Part shown: piece by piece, positions 55,228 to 63,677 of the stretch
Layout: each line of letters starts with the position of its first letter
Numbering within the stretch: position 1 is the stretch's first letter
Assembly: GCF_025527015.1 (NCBI RefSeq)
Contig: NZ_JAODIM010000042.1
Span: 496,001 to 560,000 of the forward strand
Direction of reading: 5' to 3'
DNA: 64,000 bases
DNA from: Winslowiella arboricola
GTDB taxonomy: Bacteria > Pseudomonadota > Gammaproteobacteria > Enterobacterales > Enterobacteriaceae
Position numbers and translations under genes: made by a program
Notes under the pieces: model-generated
What the model saw: only the letters and a program-made list of their open reading frames with translations
Databases searched by the model: none
Told to the model about the DNA's origin: nothing

Positions 55228-55452
55228 GAGGTGTCTGCTAAAAATGATGGGCGGAATAAAGCGTCTGTTTATAGGTAATTAGCGCGATAGCATTTACAGG
55301 AAAAAAAGAAAAATGCCATGGCTTGTGAGAAATCCTTCTTTAATTTAATATCTGTCCGCAGTTGATATTGGTAATAAAAAACCGGCTGGTAAATAACTTC
55401 AATTTTAAAGTTGTTTAGATTCAATAAGTTATCATTTTCTGCGTTTTTTTTC

Positions 55453-55479
55453 TAAAGTTCAGAAAGGGGCATCCGATAA
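55453..55479 (+). promoter_or_regulatory. FliA promoter of fliC
   Basis: TAAAGTTC with 15 bp from TAAA to TCCGATAA, one base from the -10 consensus GCCGATAA. About 75 bp before the fliC ATG. The rest of 55228-55553 is AT-rich and non-coding. Confidence 0.87.
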
Positions 55480-55553
55480 CTTGTTTGACGGTGAGAGACG
55501 CCGTGAGCTTACAGGCTCATACCTAAACCCAACTGAATTTAAAGGATATTACC

Positions 55554-56363
55554 ATGGCCGTTATCAATACTAACATCATGTCCCTGACTACTCAGAACAA
55601 CCTGAACAAATCACAGGCTTCTCTGAGCACCGCCATCGAACGTCTGTCTTCTGGTCTGCGTATCAACAGCGCTAAAGACGACGCAGCAGGCCAGGCGATT
55701 TCTAACCGTATGAGCTCAAACATCAAAGGTCTGACTCAGGCAGCACGTAACGCTAACGACGGTATCTCTCTGTCGCAGACTGCTGAAGGTTCACTGAACG
55801 AAATCAACACCAACTTACAGCGTATCCGTGAGCTGACTGTTCAGGCGAAAAACGGCACTAACAGCGCTGACGATATCACTTCTATCCAGGCTGAAGTTGA
55901 TGCACGTCTGTCTGAAATCACCCGTATCGGTGAAGCAAGCAAGTTCAACGGCACCTCAATCTTTAACGGTACTGACAGCGTTAACATTCAGGTTGGTGCT
56001 GACGATGCATCTGGCGCGAACGTTATCTCTATCGCTCTGTCTGGTTCAGGCTTCCAGGCTTCTGCTCTGGGCACCAGCTTCGACGTAACTGGCGGCGACC
56101 TGTCTACTCTGGATGAGCGCATCAAGAACGTTGACAGCGCACGTAGCGACCTGGGTGCGATTCAGAACCGTTTTGAATCTACCATCAACAACCTGAACAC
56201 CACTGTGACCAACCTGTCTGCGTCTCAGTCCCGTATCCAGGATGCTGACTACTCTACTGAAGTTTCTAACATGTCTCGTGCGCAGATTCTGCAGCAGGCT
56301 GGTACCTCAGTACTGTCCAAAGCGAACCAGACTACTCAGAACGTACTGTCTCTGCTGCAGTAA
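55554..56363 (+). CDS. fliC: FliC flagellin, short form
   Basis: A 269-residue flagellin. The conserved D0/D1 ends are complete ([21 protein letters not shown]-terminal [13 protein letters not shown]). The central D2/D3 region that makes up almost half of E. coli K-12 flagellin (498 residues) is nearly absent. Surface Ser/Thr residues in the short centre ([12 protein letters not shown]) could be glycan acceptors for the glycosyltransferases encoded next. Strong codon bias suggests high expression. Confidence 0.95.
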   Translation: MAVINTNIMSLTTQNNLNKSQASLSTAIERLSSGLRINSAKDDAAGQAISNRMSSNIKGLTQAARNANDGISLSQTAEGSLNEINTNLQRIRELTVQAKNGTNSADDITSIQAEVDARLSEITRIGEASKFNGTSIFNGTDSVNIQVGADDASGANVISIALSGSGFQASALGTSFDVTGGDLSTLDERIKNVDSARSDLGAIQNRFESTINNLNTTVTNLSASQSRIQDADYSTEVSNMSRAQILQQAGTSVLSKANQTTQNVLSLLQ

Positions 56364-56384
56364 TTGTTCTAAAGTTAAAAAACC

Positions 56385-56410
56385 AACCCGGCCATGGCCG
56401 GGTTTTTTTT
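56385..56410 (+). terminator. intrinsic terminator of fliC
   Basis: Perfect palindrome AACCCGGCCATGGCCGGGTT followed by a T run. The next gene starts 39 bp after it, so that gene depends on read-through or an unseen promoter. Confidence 0.88.
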
Positions 56411-56448
56411 CCTCAAAAAGCCCACATTCGATGGTGCGGAGAAAATAG

Positions 56449-59400
56449 ATGAAACGGATTCTGTTAACGATTGATAAAATTAACCGGTTTAATGATTGTG
56501 AAACGACCTTCTTTGATATTGTCGAGCACTTTCATCGGCAGGGCTGGCAGGTGGATATTGTTACCCGCCTGATAGAAGGATCCTACCTTCAGCGCTTCAG
56601 ACAGCTGGAGGAGAGTGGACGCATCCACTGTTATCACGAAGACGAACATCCGCTGGCGCAAAGTTATCAACTTATCTGGATTTGCCAGGGTTATATGAGC
56701 GCAAGGATGATCTCCTCGATGCTGGCTGGGGAACTCTCTGGCGTTTGCGTTTTTCACCACTACCACAACTATGCCGACCAGGATTTGCCGTATGGCGTGG
56801 CACTGGAAAACCACCTCGCCTGGCGCAGTCTGGCGGTCTCGACATTCTCCTACGCCAAAATGGCGTTAAAGGGGATTGATCAGCGCAAACTCAAGATCTT
56901 TCCTTTATCTGTTAGTGAGGCAATTTGCCGACAACCCGCGACTGACGAACCGCAGGCGCTCACGCGCGTTTTGCTGGTCTCCGAAGAGCAGAATAATGAA
57001 ATTACCACGTTAACCTCTTTATTGGCCGAGCAGGGAATTACGCTGGATCATCTCAGTACCCAGCGGGTCGATGACGAGGTGACGCCGGAATTATTAAATG
57101 GCTATCAGGTGGTGATGGGGCAGACCCGGGTGATTGCTGAGGCGATCGCGCTGGGTATCCCGGCCTACACCACGGATGCGACTTATGGTGGTGGTTACGT
57201 TAGTGAGCTGAATCTGGACAGTAATCTGGATCGTCACTTTCTGGCTAACCCGGAAACCACGGTGGTCAGCCCGGATGCCTGGGCGACGGACATTATTGCG
57301 AACTTTGCCGAGGCTCAGCAGTGGACACGCGCCTTCCGCGCGGAAGCCATCGCACAGTGGGGGTTAAGCCCGCAGCTGGAGCAGATTGTCCAGCAACTGC
57401 CTGAACCCCAGCCATTAACCATCAGCGCGGCGGATGCCGCCAGCCTGACATTGCACCGCAAAGTTATCAGTGATGACGTCGAGAAATTGCAGGTGCTGGC
57501 CAACTGGTTGAAAACCCGCGAGCCGTCGCCGACCCGTATTGCGGTATTGCAGTCATTCCTGCAGCAGTCTCCTGCTGCCGCCGATATAATTGTGGTGATT
57601 GTCCAGCAGCCTGGCGACAGTGAAGCCGTTGAGGCGACAGTGACTTCGCTGCAAAACCAGCATCTCGCGCCGCAACAGGTGTTGCTGGCAGAAGCGAGCG
57701 ATTTGCCTGCACTGGTGACGCAAAGTACCCAGACTTCACTGTTAGTGATTAACGCCGGCACCCTTCTGCAACCACAGGCGTTACTGGTGTTTGCTGAACA
57801 CTGCCTGCGCCAGCCAGAGGTGGCGTTGTGGTATTGCGATACCGTCAACGGCGTCAAACTGAAAAATGCGGAAACGCTGTTAAAACCTGACCTCAATCTC
57901 GATCTGCTGCGTAGCCAGCCTTATATCGGTAACCAGCTGCTGATTAATCTGGAGGCTGCCCGCGCCGTGGGTGGGCTGGACGCCTTGCTGCCACAGCTGG
58001 CGCTGCTGGACGTAGCCTGGAAGATTATTGAAACGCATGGCACCAGCCATATCGGCCATATTGCCGATGTGCTGATGCAGGTGCCGGGTTCTTACGAAAG
58101 CTGGCTGACCGATCCGCAGGTTGTTGCCGAAAACCTGCAGCTGACGGCTGCTCATCTGGCGCGCTGTGGCCTGCCGGCCGAGGTGGATGCGGGACTGGCG
58201 CCAGGGTTGCAGCGGATACGTTTCCACCATGCGCAACAGCCGCTGGTGTCGATTATTATCCCCACGCGCGATCGTCTGCCATTGCTGCGTCGTTGCATTG
58301 AAAGCCTGATGGAAAAGACGCGCTGGCAACAGTATGAGCTGCTGATTGTCGATAACGGTTCGCAAGACGTTGATGCCTGCGAGTATCTCGATCAGCTGGC
58401 GGCGCTGAATCTGGCGCAGGTACGGGTACTGCGCTGGCCGCAGCCGTTCAATTTCTCAGCAATTAACAATTTTGCCGCTGAGCAGGCGCGCGGCGATCTG
58501 CTGCTGTTGCTGAATAATGATATTGAAATCGTCGACGGCGACTGGCTGGAGACGATGGTGGAACATGCGCTGCGTCCTGAAGTGGGGATTGTCGGCGCAC
58601 GTCTGGAATTTCATGATGGACGTATTCAGCATGCCGGTATTACCGCCGGTGTCGGGCTGGGTACCTCGCCGGTCTATGAGGGCGTAGCCGGTGACAGCGA
58701 TGGCTATCTGCAACGCCTGAAGTCGGTGCACAATGTTACTGCGGTCAGCGCCGCCTGTATGATGGTGCGCAAATCGGTCTGGCAGGAGCTGAGTGGCTTT
58801 GACGCTGAGCAGTTCCCGGTTTATCTGGGGGATGTCGATTTTGCGCTGAAAGCGCGCACTGCCGGTTATCTGACGGTCTGGACACCGTATGCCCGTCTGC
58901 AACATATGGGCGGTGCCACGCGGGTATTAGGTGAGCAAATTGGCGTTCAGGCTTCCCTGAGCGGGGAGATGTACGATGTGTTGCGTGAGAAATGGCGCGG
59001 CGCGCTGAGCGCGGATATCAGTTATAACCCGCAACTGGCCAAAGTCGGCAGCAACTTCCGCCTTGGCACACGTCAGGCGTCTTATCAGCAGCCGTTGCCC
59101 GGCCGTCCTTTGCCGGTGATGATGGCTTGCAACAAAAACTTTACTGGTTGTGGCCAGTATCGTGTTATTACCCCGTTTAAAGCGCTGGAGCGTGAGCTGA
59201 TAGTGGAGGGCGGGCTGACGCATGGTTACCCATCGGTGATGGAAGTGGCTGAGGTACAACCGGATATCATGTTGTTAGAACTGATTATCGATCCGGATGT
59301 TGGCGAGCGTATTAAGCAGTATCGCCAGGTCTCTGATGTGAAAATCTTTATGGAATATGATGACTATATTCCTAACTTGCCACTAAAGAGCGCGTTTCGC

Positions 59401-60084
59401 TCCAAGGTGCCGAAAGATGCGATTAGCCGTTTACGCCGTTCGGTGGAGCAGGCTGACTGGCTGGTGGTATCTACACAGCCGCTGGCGGAAGCGTACGCGC
59501 CTTACCACCATGATATTCGCGTGGCGAAGAACCGTCTGGACGTCAATCAATGGGGATCGCTGCAATCGGCCCGTCGTCAGGGGAAAAAGCTGCGTGTGGG
59601 CTGGGTCGGTGGCAGTAGCCATACCGGTGACCTTGAGATCCTGCTGCCGTTTATGAAAGAGCTGGAAAACGACGTCGAGTGGGTATTTATGGGGATGCAG
59701 CCGAAAAATGTGAAGTGTGAATTTCATGTTGGCGTACCCTTTGACTACTACGCGGAAAAATTCGCCATGCTGAATATTGATTTAGCGCTGGTGCCGCTGG
59801 AAATGAACCACTTCAACGAGTGTAAGAGTAACTTACGCTTGCTGGAATTCGGTGCGCTCGGTGTGCCAGTGATCTGCACCGATATTGAACCTTATCGCTG
59901 TGGCTTGCCCGTCGCCCGGGTGCAGAACCGCTACCGCGACTGGATGAATGCCATCCGCGAGCATATCGCCGATCCTGATGCGCTGGCGGCGCGTGGCGAT
60001 GCGCTGCGTGAAGCGGTGCACCGTGACTGGATGCTACAGGGTGAAGGGCTGAATGACTGGAGACAGGCCTGGCTACCGCGCTAA
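56449..60084 (+). CDS. multi-module glycosyltransferase, candidate flagellin glycosyltransferase
   Basis: A 1211-residue cytoplasmic protein with no transmembrane segments. Residues 1-330 look like a GT-B-type or degenerate module (MKRILLTIDKINRFND at the start). About 340-600 is a second degenerate GT2-like block (DIIVVIVQQPGDSEAVEATV). About 599-870 is a GT2 domain (VSIIIPTRDRLPLLRRCIES; LLNNDIEIVDGDW with the acidic metal-binding pair; LGDVDFALKARTAGY). About 900-1211 is a GT4-like domain (LRVGWVGGSSHTGD; KSNLRLLEFGALGVPVICTD). Position directly after fliC and before fliA suggests O-glycosylation of flagellin. Sugar and acceptor are unknown. Chemotaxis or surface-polysaccharide roles cannot be excluded. 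Confidence 0.82.
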   Translation: MKRILLTIDKINRFNDCETTFFDIVEHFHRQGWQVDIVTRLIEGSYLQRFRQLEESGRIHCYHEDEHPLAQSYQLIWICQGYMSARMISSMLAGELSGVCVFHHYHNYADQDLPYGVALENHLAWRSLAVSTFSYAKMALKGIDQRKLKIFPLSVSEAICRQPATDEPQALTRVLLVSEEQNNEITTLTSLLAEQGITLDHLSTQRVDDEVTPELLNGYQVVMGQTRVIAEAIALGIPAYTTDATYGGGYVSELNLDSNLDRHFLANPETTVVSPDAWATDIIANFAEAQQWTRAFRAEAIAQWGLSPQLEQIVQQLPEPQPLTISAADAASLTLHRKVISDDVEKLQVLANWLKTREPSPTRIAVLQSFLQQSPAAADIIVVIVQQPGDSEAVEATVTSLQNQHLAPQQVLLAEASDLPALVTQSTQTSLLVINAGTLLQPQALLVFAEHCLRQPEVALWYCDTVNGVKLKNAETLLKPDLNLDLLRSQPYIGNQLLINLEAARAVGGLDALLPQLALLDVAWKIIETHGTSHIGHIADVLMQVPGSYESWLTDPQVVAENLQLTAAHLARCGLPAEVDAGLAPGLQRIRFHHAQQPLVSIIIPTRDRLPLLRRCIESLMEKTRWQQYELLIVDNGSQDVDACEYLDQLAALNLAQVRVLRWPQPFNFSAINNFAAEQARGDLLLLLNNDIEIVDGDWLETMVEHALRPEVGIVGARLEFHDGRIQHAGITAGVGLGTSPVYEGVAGDSDGYLQRLKSVHNVTAVSAACMMVRKSVWQELSGFDAEQFPVYLGDVDFALKARTAGYLTVWTPYARLQHMGGATRVLGEQIGVQASLSGEMYDVLREKWRGALSADISYNPQLAKVGSNFRLGTRQASYQQPLPGRPLPVMMACNKNFTGCGQYRVITPFKALERELIVEGGLTHGYPSVMEVAEVQPDIMLLELIIDPDVGERIKQYRQVSDVKIFMEYDDYIPNLPLKSAFRSKVPKDAISRLRRSVEQADWLVVSTQPLAEAYAPYHHDIRVAKNRLDVNQWGSLQSARRQGKKLRVGWVGGSSHTGDLEILLPFMKELENDVEWVFMGMQPKNVKCEFHVGVPFDYYAEKFAMLNIDLALVPLEMNHFNECKSNLRLLEFGALGVPVICTDIEPYRCGLPVARVQNRYRDWMNAIREHIADPDALAARGDALREAVHRDWMLQGEGLNDWRQAWLPR

Positions 60085-60090
60085 TGCTGA

Positions 60091-60118
60091 AACGACCCGC
60101 TACGGCGGGTCGTTTATT
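60091..60118 (+). terminator. terminator after the large glycosyltransferase
   Basis: Perfect 10-bp stem AACGACCCGC / GCGGGTCGTT with a TACG tetraloop, followed by TATTTTG. Confidence 0.8.
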
Positions 60119-60157
60119 TTGCAGATTAGCGGGCTATTTTTGTCGTTTATAGTGCGA

Positions 60158-60187
60158 TTGAGCGCCGTGCTGCCCGGCTAACATAAT
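60158..60187 (+). promoter_or_regulatory. candidate sigma-70 promoter of the second glycosyltransferase
   Basis: TTGAGC, 18 bp, CATAAT (5 of 6 in the -10). It would start transcription about 25 bp before the ATG at 60220. It implies expression independent of the flagellar cascade. Confidence 0.5.
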
Positions 60188-60219
60188 AGTATGCGCATGC
60201 TTTATGTTGAGAGAATTGA

Positions 60220-61020
60220 ATGATCGATGGAAAAAAGGTCGGCGTCGGTATTGTCACTTATAACCGCCAGCATGGCCTGCTGAAGCTTTACCAGTCGCTG
60301 CCGCGAGAGCTGATTGATGCGTTAATTGTGGTCAACGATGGTCAGCGTTATCCGCAACTGGATGAACTGGACTGTGAAGTGCACCACAATGAGAATAATG
60401 AAGGTGTCGGCCGCAGTAAAAATACCGCGTTGCGTTATTTGCAGGCACGCGAAGTGGATCATTTTTTCCTGATTGAGGATGATATCTTCGTTAAAGATCC
60501 GACGGTGTTTGCCCGTTATATCGCCCTGTCGGCAAAGACCGGGATCCAGCACTTCAATTTTAGCCAGCATGGACCGAAAAATGTTCGTGAAGATGGCACG
60601 CAGCGCATTATGATGCAGGTCAAATATGACGAGCAGACACTGGTGCTTTATCCCGCCTGCGTCGGCGCGTTCTGTTATTACTCCAGACTCTGCCTGGAGA
60701 AAGTCGGGCTGATGGATGAAATCTATTACAATGCGGTAGAGCATCTGGAGCACACTTACCGGGTAGGTCTGGCCGGGATGCATCCTTCTTATCACTATTT
60801 TGCCGATCTGGAGAATTCCGCCGCTTATCTCGGTGATGAAAGCTGGAGCCCGCAGCAGTCCAATATCTCCGGCAAACTCTCCTCGCGCGCAATCAGTATG
60901 GTGGCGGTAAGCCATTTTGGTGAAAAATATGGCTGTCTGCCGCCTGAATTACCGGTTAAAACCGGCGCTGAAATCAATCGCGAGTTAAAAGAGATCCGTA
61001 AGCGTTATGCCATAACCTGA
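60220..61020 (+). CDS. GT-A type glycosyltransferase
   Basis: A 266-residue protein. KVGVGIVTYNRQHGLLKLYQ opens a GT2-like fold and FFLIEDDIFVKDP carries the metal-binding acidic cluster. The middle NFSQHGPKN and YPACVGAFCYYSR are family-like for small flagellin or capsule-type transferases. GAGAG lies before the ATG. It has its own candidate promoter and lies downstream of the large transferase, so it may act on the same acceptor. Confidence 0.8.
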   Translation: MIDGKKVGVGIVTYNRQHGLLKLYQSLPRELIDALIVVNDGQRYPQLDELDCEVHHNENNEGVGRSKNTALRYLQAREVDHFFLIEDDIFVKDPTVFARYIALSAKTGIQHFNFSQHGPKNVREDGTQRIMMQVKYDEQTLVLYPACVGAFCYYSRLCLEKVGLMDEIYYNAVEHLEHTYRVGLAGMHPSYHYFADLENSAAYLGDESWSPQQSNISGKLSSRAISMVAVSHFGEKYGCLPPELPVKTGAEINRELKEIRKRYAIT

Positions 61021-61188
61021 TCGCCATCTGTCCGCCCCGTATCCATAACGCGCCATCTCCGGCGCGTTACTGCACATTCCCCATTTTAAACCGCGCCGTT
61101 GCCTACAGTTCAACCACTTTTTGCCGATAACAACCAGTGAAGTTATTGCGTTATTTTTCCTTTTTTCTTATTTGTTGTGGAGTGTGCT
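61021..61188. other. intergenic region with hairpin
   Basis: A 9-bp stem TAACGCGCC / GGCGCGTTA at 61046-61069 without T run, probably the end of the glycosyltransferase unit. T-rich sequence before 61170 may be the next promoter. Confidence 0.45.
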
Positions 61189-62157
61189 ATGCGCTTCAAT
61201 TATGACTTGTTACCTGGGGATGTGCTGTCGTTCGATGAGATCAGCGAACGCTATAGCCAGAAATACCCTGATGACAAATTACTGACCACCCGTGGATTGC
61301 TGAGTCCTTCCACCACCAGTAAGAGTGTCACCATCCGCGCGGTATTCGCCAGCAAGGATGGTCATATTCCGCTGGAAGACCTGTTGTTTATAAGTGGTGA
61401 TAACGAACGCAAAAATTATCTTTCGCGTTTTGAACACTACTTACACAATCAGGAGCCGTTCCTCTACTTCCGCCGTGCCCAGGCTCCTGCACCCTGGAAT
61501 AGCTGGAAGGTGATGGGGGAGAGTAAAGTGCTGGCGATGTTGGATCCGGCATCGATCATGGCGCAGTCATTGTTGCAACAGCGCGGCTATACGCTAACGC
61601 TGATCCGCAGTGATGATGAGGATGAATACTGGCAGTTGTATGACCGTCAGTCGAAACCCTGCTTTGAGTTCTCGCGTCAGTTGCAGTTTATTGTGGTGCT
61701 CTCTTCGGCATTGCTGCCGCCGCCAGGCGCGGTAATCGCCGGTACGCAGGTGGGACGACGGGTCAAGGCGCGGTTATGGCAGCGCGCCAGCCATTCGGAG
61801 TTTAACCAGGCGGTGCGCGCGCGTTATGGCGCTTGTGTGATCACCGGAACGCGGTTGTCCGATGAACAGGCATGGCCCTGGGTTGAAGCCTGCCATATCG
61901 ATACAAGTGAAAACGATCTGGGCTTTCTGCAGGATAACAGCACTGACAACGGGCTGTTTTTACGCAGCGACTTGCAGCGCCTGTTCGCCAGTCAGCGCCT
62001 GTCTATCGATCCGCTAAGCGGAACGGTACATTTGCGCCAGACATTGCTGGAAGATCAAATGCTGCTGCCGTTTTATCGTGAGCTGGAAGGCAAAGTCTGC
62101 GCGCTGTGGTCACAGGTGCCGGACAATACCCGCCAGCGTTTAGGGCGTAAACCCTGA
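61189..62157 (+). CDS. HNH-nuclease-domain protein
   Basis: A 322-residue protein. The C-terminal part (about 205-275) is an HNH_2-type module: RARYGACVITGTRL, WVEACHIDT (first His), then DNSTDNGLFLRSDLQRLF with the N and the aspartate/histidine positions. The N-terminal 200 residues are unassigned. ATG at 61189 has GGAG 6 bases upstream; the GTG at 61177 is rejected. The gene is between the glycosyltransferases and fliA, where a nuclease is unexpected. It may be a defence or mobile-element-derived gene. Confidence 0.8.
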   Translation: MRFNYDLLPGDVLSFDEISERYSQKYPDDKLLTTRGLLSPSTTSKSVTIRAVFASKDGHIPLEDLLFISGDNERKNYLSRFEHYLHNQEPFLYFRRAQAPAPWNSWKVMGESKVLAMLDPASIMAQSLLQQRGYTLTLIRSDDEDEYWQLYDRQSKPCFEFSRQLQFIVVLSSALLPPPGAVIAGTQVGRRVKARLWQRASHSEFNQAVRARYGACVITGTRLSDEQAWPWVEACHIDTSENDLGFLQDNSTDNGLFLRSDLQRLFASQRLSIDPLSGTVHLRQTLLEDQMLLPFYRELEGKVCALWSQVPDNTRQRLGRKP

Positions 62158-62268
62158 TTGCTGGTTTTACCCGGATCCCGCTGTTGCTGGTTGGTAATGG
62201 CGGGATCCAAAATGCAATAAAACGAAATAACCCGCCTTTTTTATCCCTATTCCGCCAATCGATATCCC

Positions 62269-62295
62269 TACAGAATCGGATAATCATGCCGATAA
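62269..62295 (+). promoter_or_regulatory. FliA promoter upstream of fliA (autoregulation)
   Basis: TACA, 15 bp, GCCGATAA: perfect -10 octamer and three of four -35 bases. 24 bp before the fliA start codon. The 9-bp stem GGATCCCGC/GCGGGATCC at 62173-62208 upstream probably ends the HNH gene. Confidence 0.82.
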
Positions 62296-62319
62296 CTTAA
62301 TTAACGCAGGAAAGTCAGA

Positions 62320-63042
62320 GTGAACGATCTGTATACCGCCGAAGGCGTGATGGATAAACATTCGCTGTGGCAGCGATACGTACCGCTAGTGCGCCATGAA
62401 GCATTGCGCCTGCAGGTGCGGCTGCCAGCCAGCGTCGAACTGGACGATCTGCTACAAGCGGGGGGTATCGGCCTGTTAAACGCCGTGGAACGCTTCGATG
62501 CGTTGCAGGGGACAGCCTTTACCACTTATGCCGTGCAGAGGATTCGTGGCGCGATGCTGGATGAGCTGCGCAGTCGCGACTGGGCGCCGCGTAGCGTCCG
62601 TCGTAATGCACGCGAAGTTGCCGGTGCCATGCATCAGGTGGAGCAGCAGTTGGGCAGAACAGCCACCGAGCAGGAAGTTGCCGCGCAGCTGAATTTATCG
62701 ATGGAAGAGTATCGACAGATACTGCTGGATACCAATAATAGCCAGCTTTTTTCCTACGACGAATATCGTGAAGAGCATGGCGACAGCGCGGAACTGGTGA
62801 CAGAGGGGCACGAAGAGGCTAACCCGCTGCATCAGTTGATGGAAGGGAATCTGCGTGAACGTGTCATTGAAGCCATCGAGGCCTTGCCCGATCGCGAAAA
62901 GATGGTGCTGACACTGTATTACCAGGAAGAACTGAACTTGAAAGAGATTGGCGCGGTATTGGAGGTCGGGGAATCCCGGGTCAGCCAGCTGCACAGTCAG
63001 GCGATCAAACGCCTGCGCGCCCGGTTGTCGGGAGCGCGCTGA
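62320..63042 (+). CDS. fliA: FliA, sigma-28 factor
   Basis: A 240-residue flagellar sigma factor, nearly identical to E. coli FliA in regions 2 and 4 (DLLQAGGIGLLNAVERFDAL; YYQEELNLKEIGAVLEVGES). Start codon is GTG at 62320, as in E. coli, preceded by AGGAAAG. It drives fliC, fliDST, the chemoreceptor and cheV promoters listed here and is held by FlgM. Confidence 0.96.
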   Translation: MNDLYTAEGVMDKHSLWQRYVPLVRHEALRLQVRLPASVELDDLLQAGGIGLLNAVERFDALQGTAFTTYAVQRIRGAMLDELRSRDWAPRSVRRNAREVAGAMHQVEQQLGRTATEQEVAAQLNLSMEEYRQILLDTNNSQLFSYDEYREEHGDSAELVTEGHEEANPLHQLMEGNLRERVIEAIEALPDREKMVLTLYYQEELNLKEIGAVLEVGESRVSQLHSQAIKRLRARLSGAR

Positions 63043-63085
63043 CAGAGTCAGTTCTCGCTTTCAAACACCAACCGGGGAATTCCTA

Positions 63086-63589
63086 ATGGGATCCAAAACT
63101 AAAACAAGGCCTTTAAGCCGCTATTTGAAAGACTACAAGCACAGCCAGAGCCATTGTTCCCATTGCAGTAAAGTGTTAGACAGAATGGCACTGGTGTTTC
63201 GTGGTCAGATAATAAATAAAGAGGCCATCGCCCGGATGGACCAGCTGATAGACGATCAGGTCTGGCTGAAATTGCAAAATGAACTTACGGCGTTATGTCG
63301 TTTTTGTAGTGATATTTATTGCAATACTCATCCTAATTACTTTGACATCATGGCGTTCAAACAGTACCTGTTTGAGCAGACCGAAATGAGCCACAGCACG
63401 ATTCGCGAGTATGTGGTGCGCTTGCGCCGCCTCGACGATATGCTGTCGAAACGTAATTTCCCGGTGGATAAACTACGGGGCAATAGCTGGCGTGAATGTC
63501 TGGAAAACGACCTGCCGGATGCGGGTCATGACAACTATCGCATCGCGCTGCGCAAATACGATCAATTTCTCGGCTGGCAGAGTGCTTAG
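63086..63589 (+). CDS. fliZ: FliZ, class 2/sigma-S regulator
   Basis: A 167-residue protein with an N-terminal Cys-rich segment (CSHCSK) and a phage-integrase-like SAM fold region (STIREYVVRLRRLDDMLS). FliZ opposes sigma-S-dependent expression in E. coli. ATG at 63086 is chosen; a longer frame from 62948 lies inside fliA. 43 bp after fliA. Confidence 0.92.
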   Translation: MGSKTKTRPLSRYLKDYKHSQSHCSHCSKVLDRMALVFRGQIINKEAIARMDQLIDDQVWLKLQNELTALCRFCSDIYCNTHPNYFDIMAFKQYLFEQTEMSHSTIREYVVRLRRLDDMLSKRNFPVDKLRGNSWRECLENDLPDAGHDNYRIALRKYDQFLGWQSA

Positions 63590-63677
63590 TTAGCATTGTG
63601 CGTAAATGGAAGATGACCATCAGGTGATCTTCTGTAAAACTGTAAGGATAACTGAAACCGTTTCTGCGGAGGCTCCG

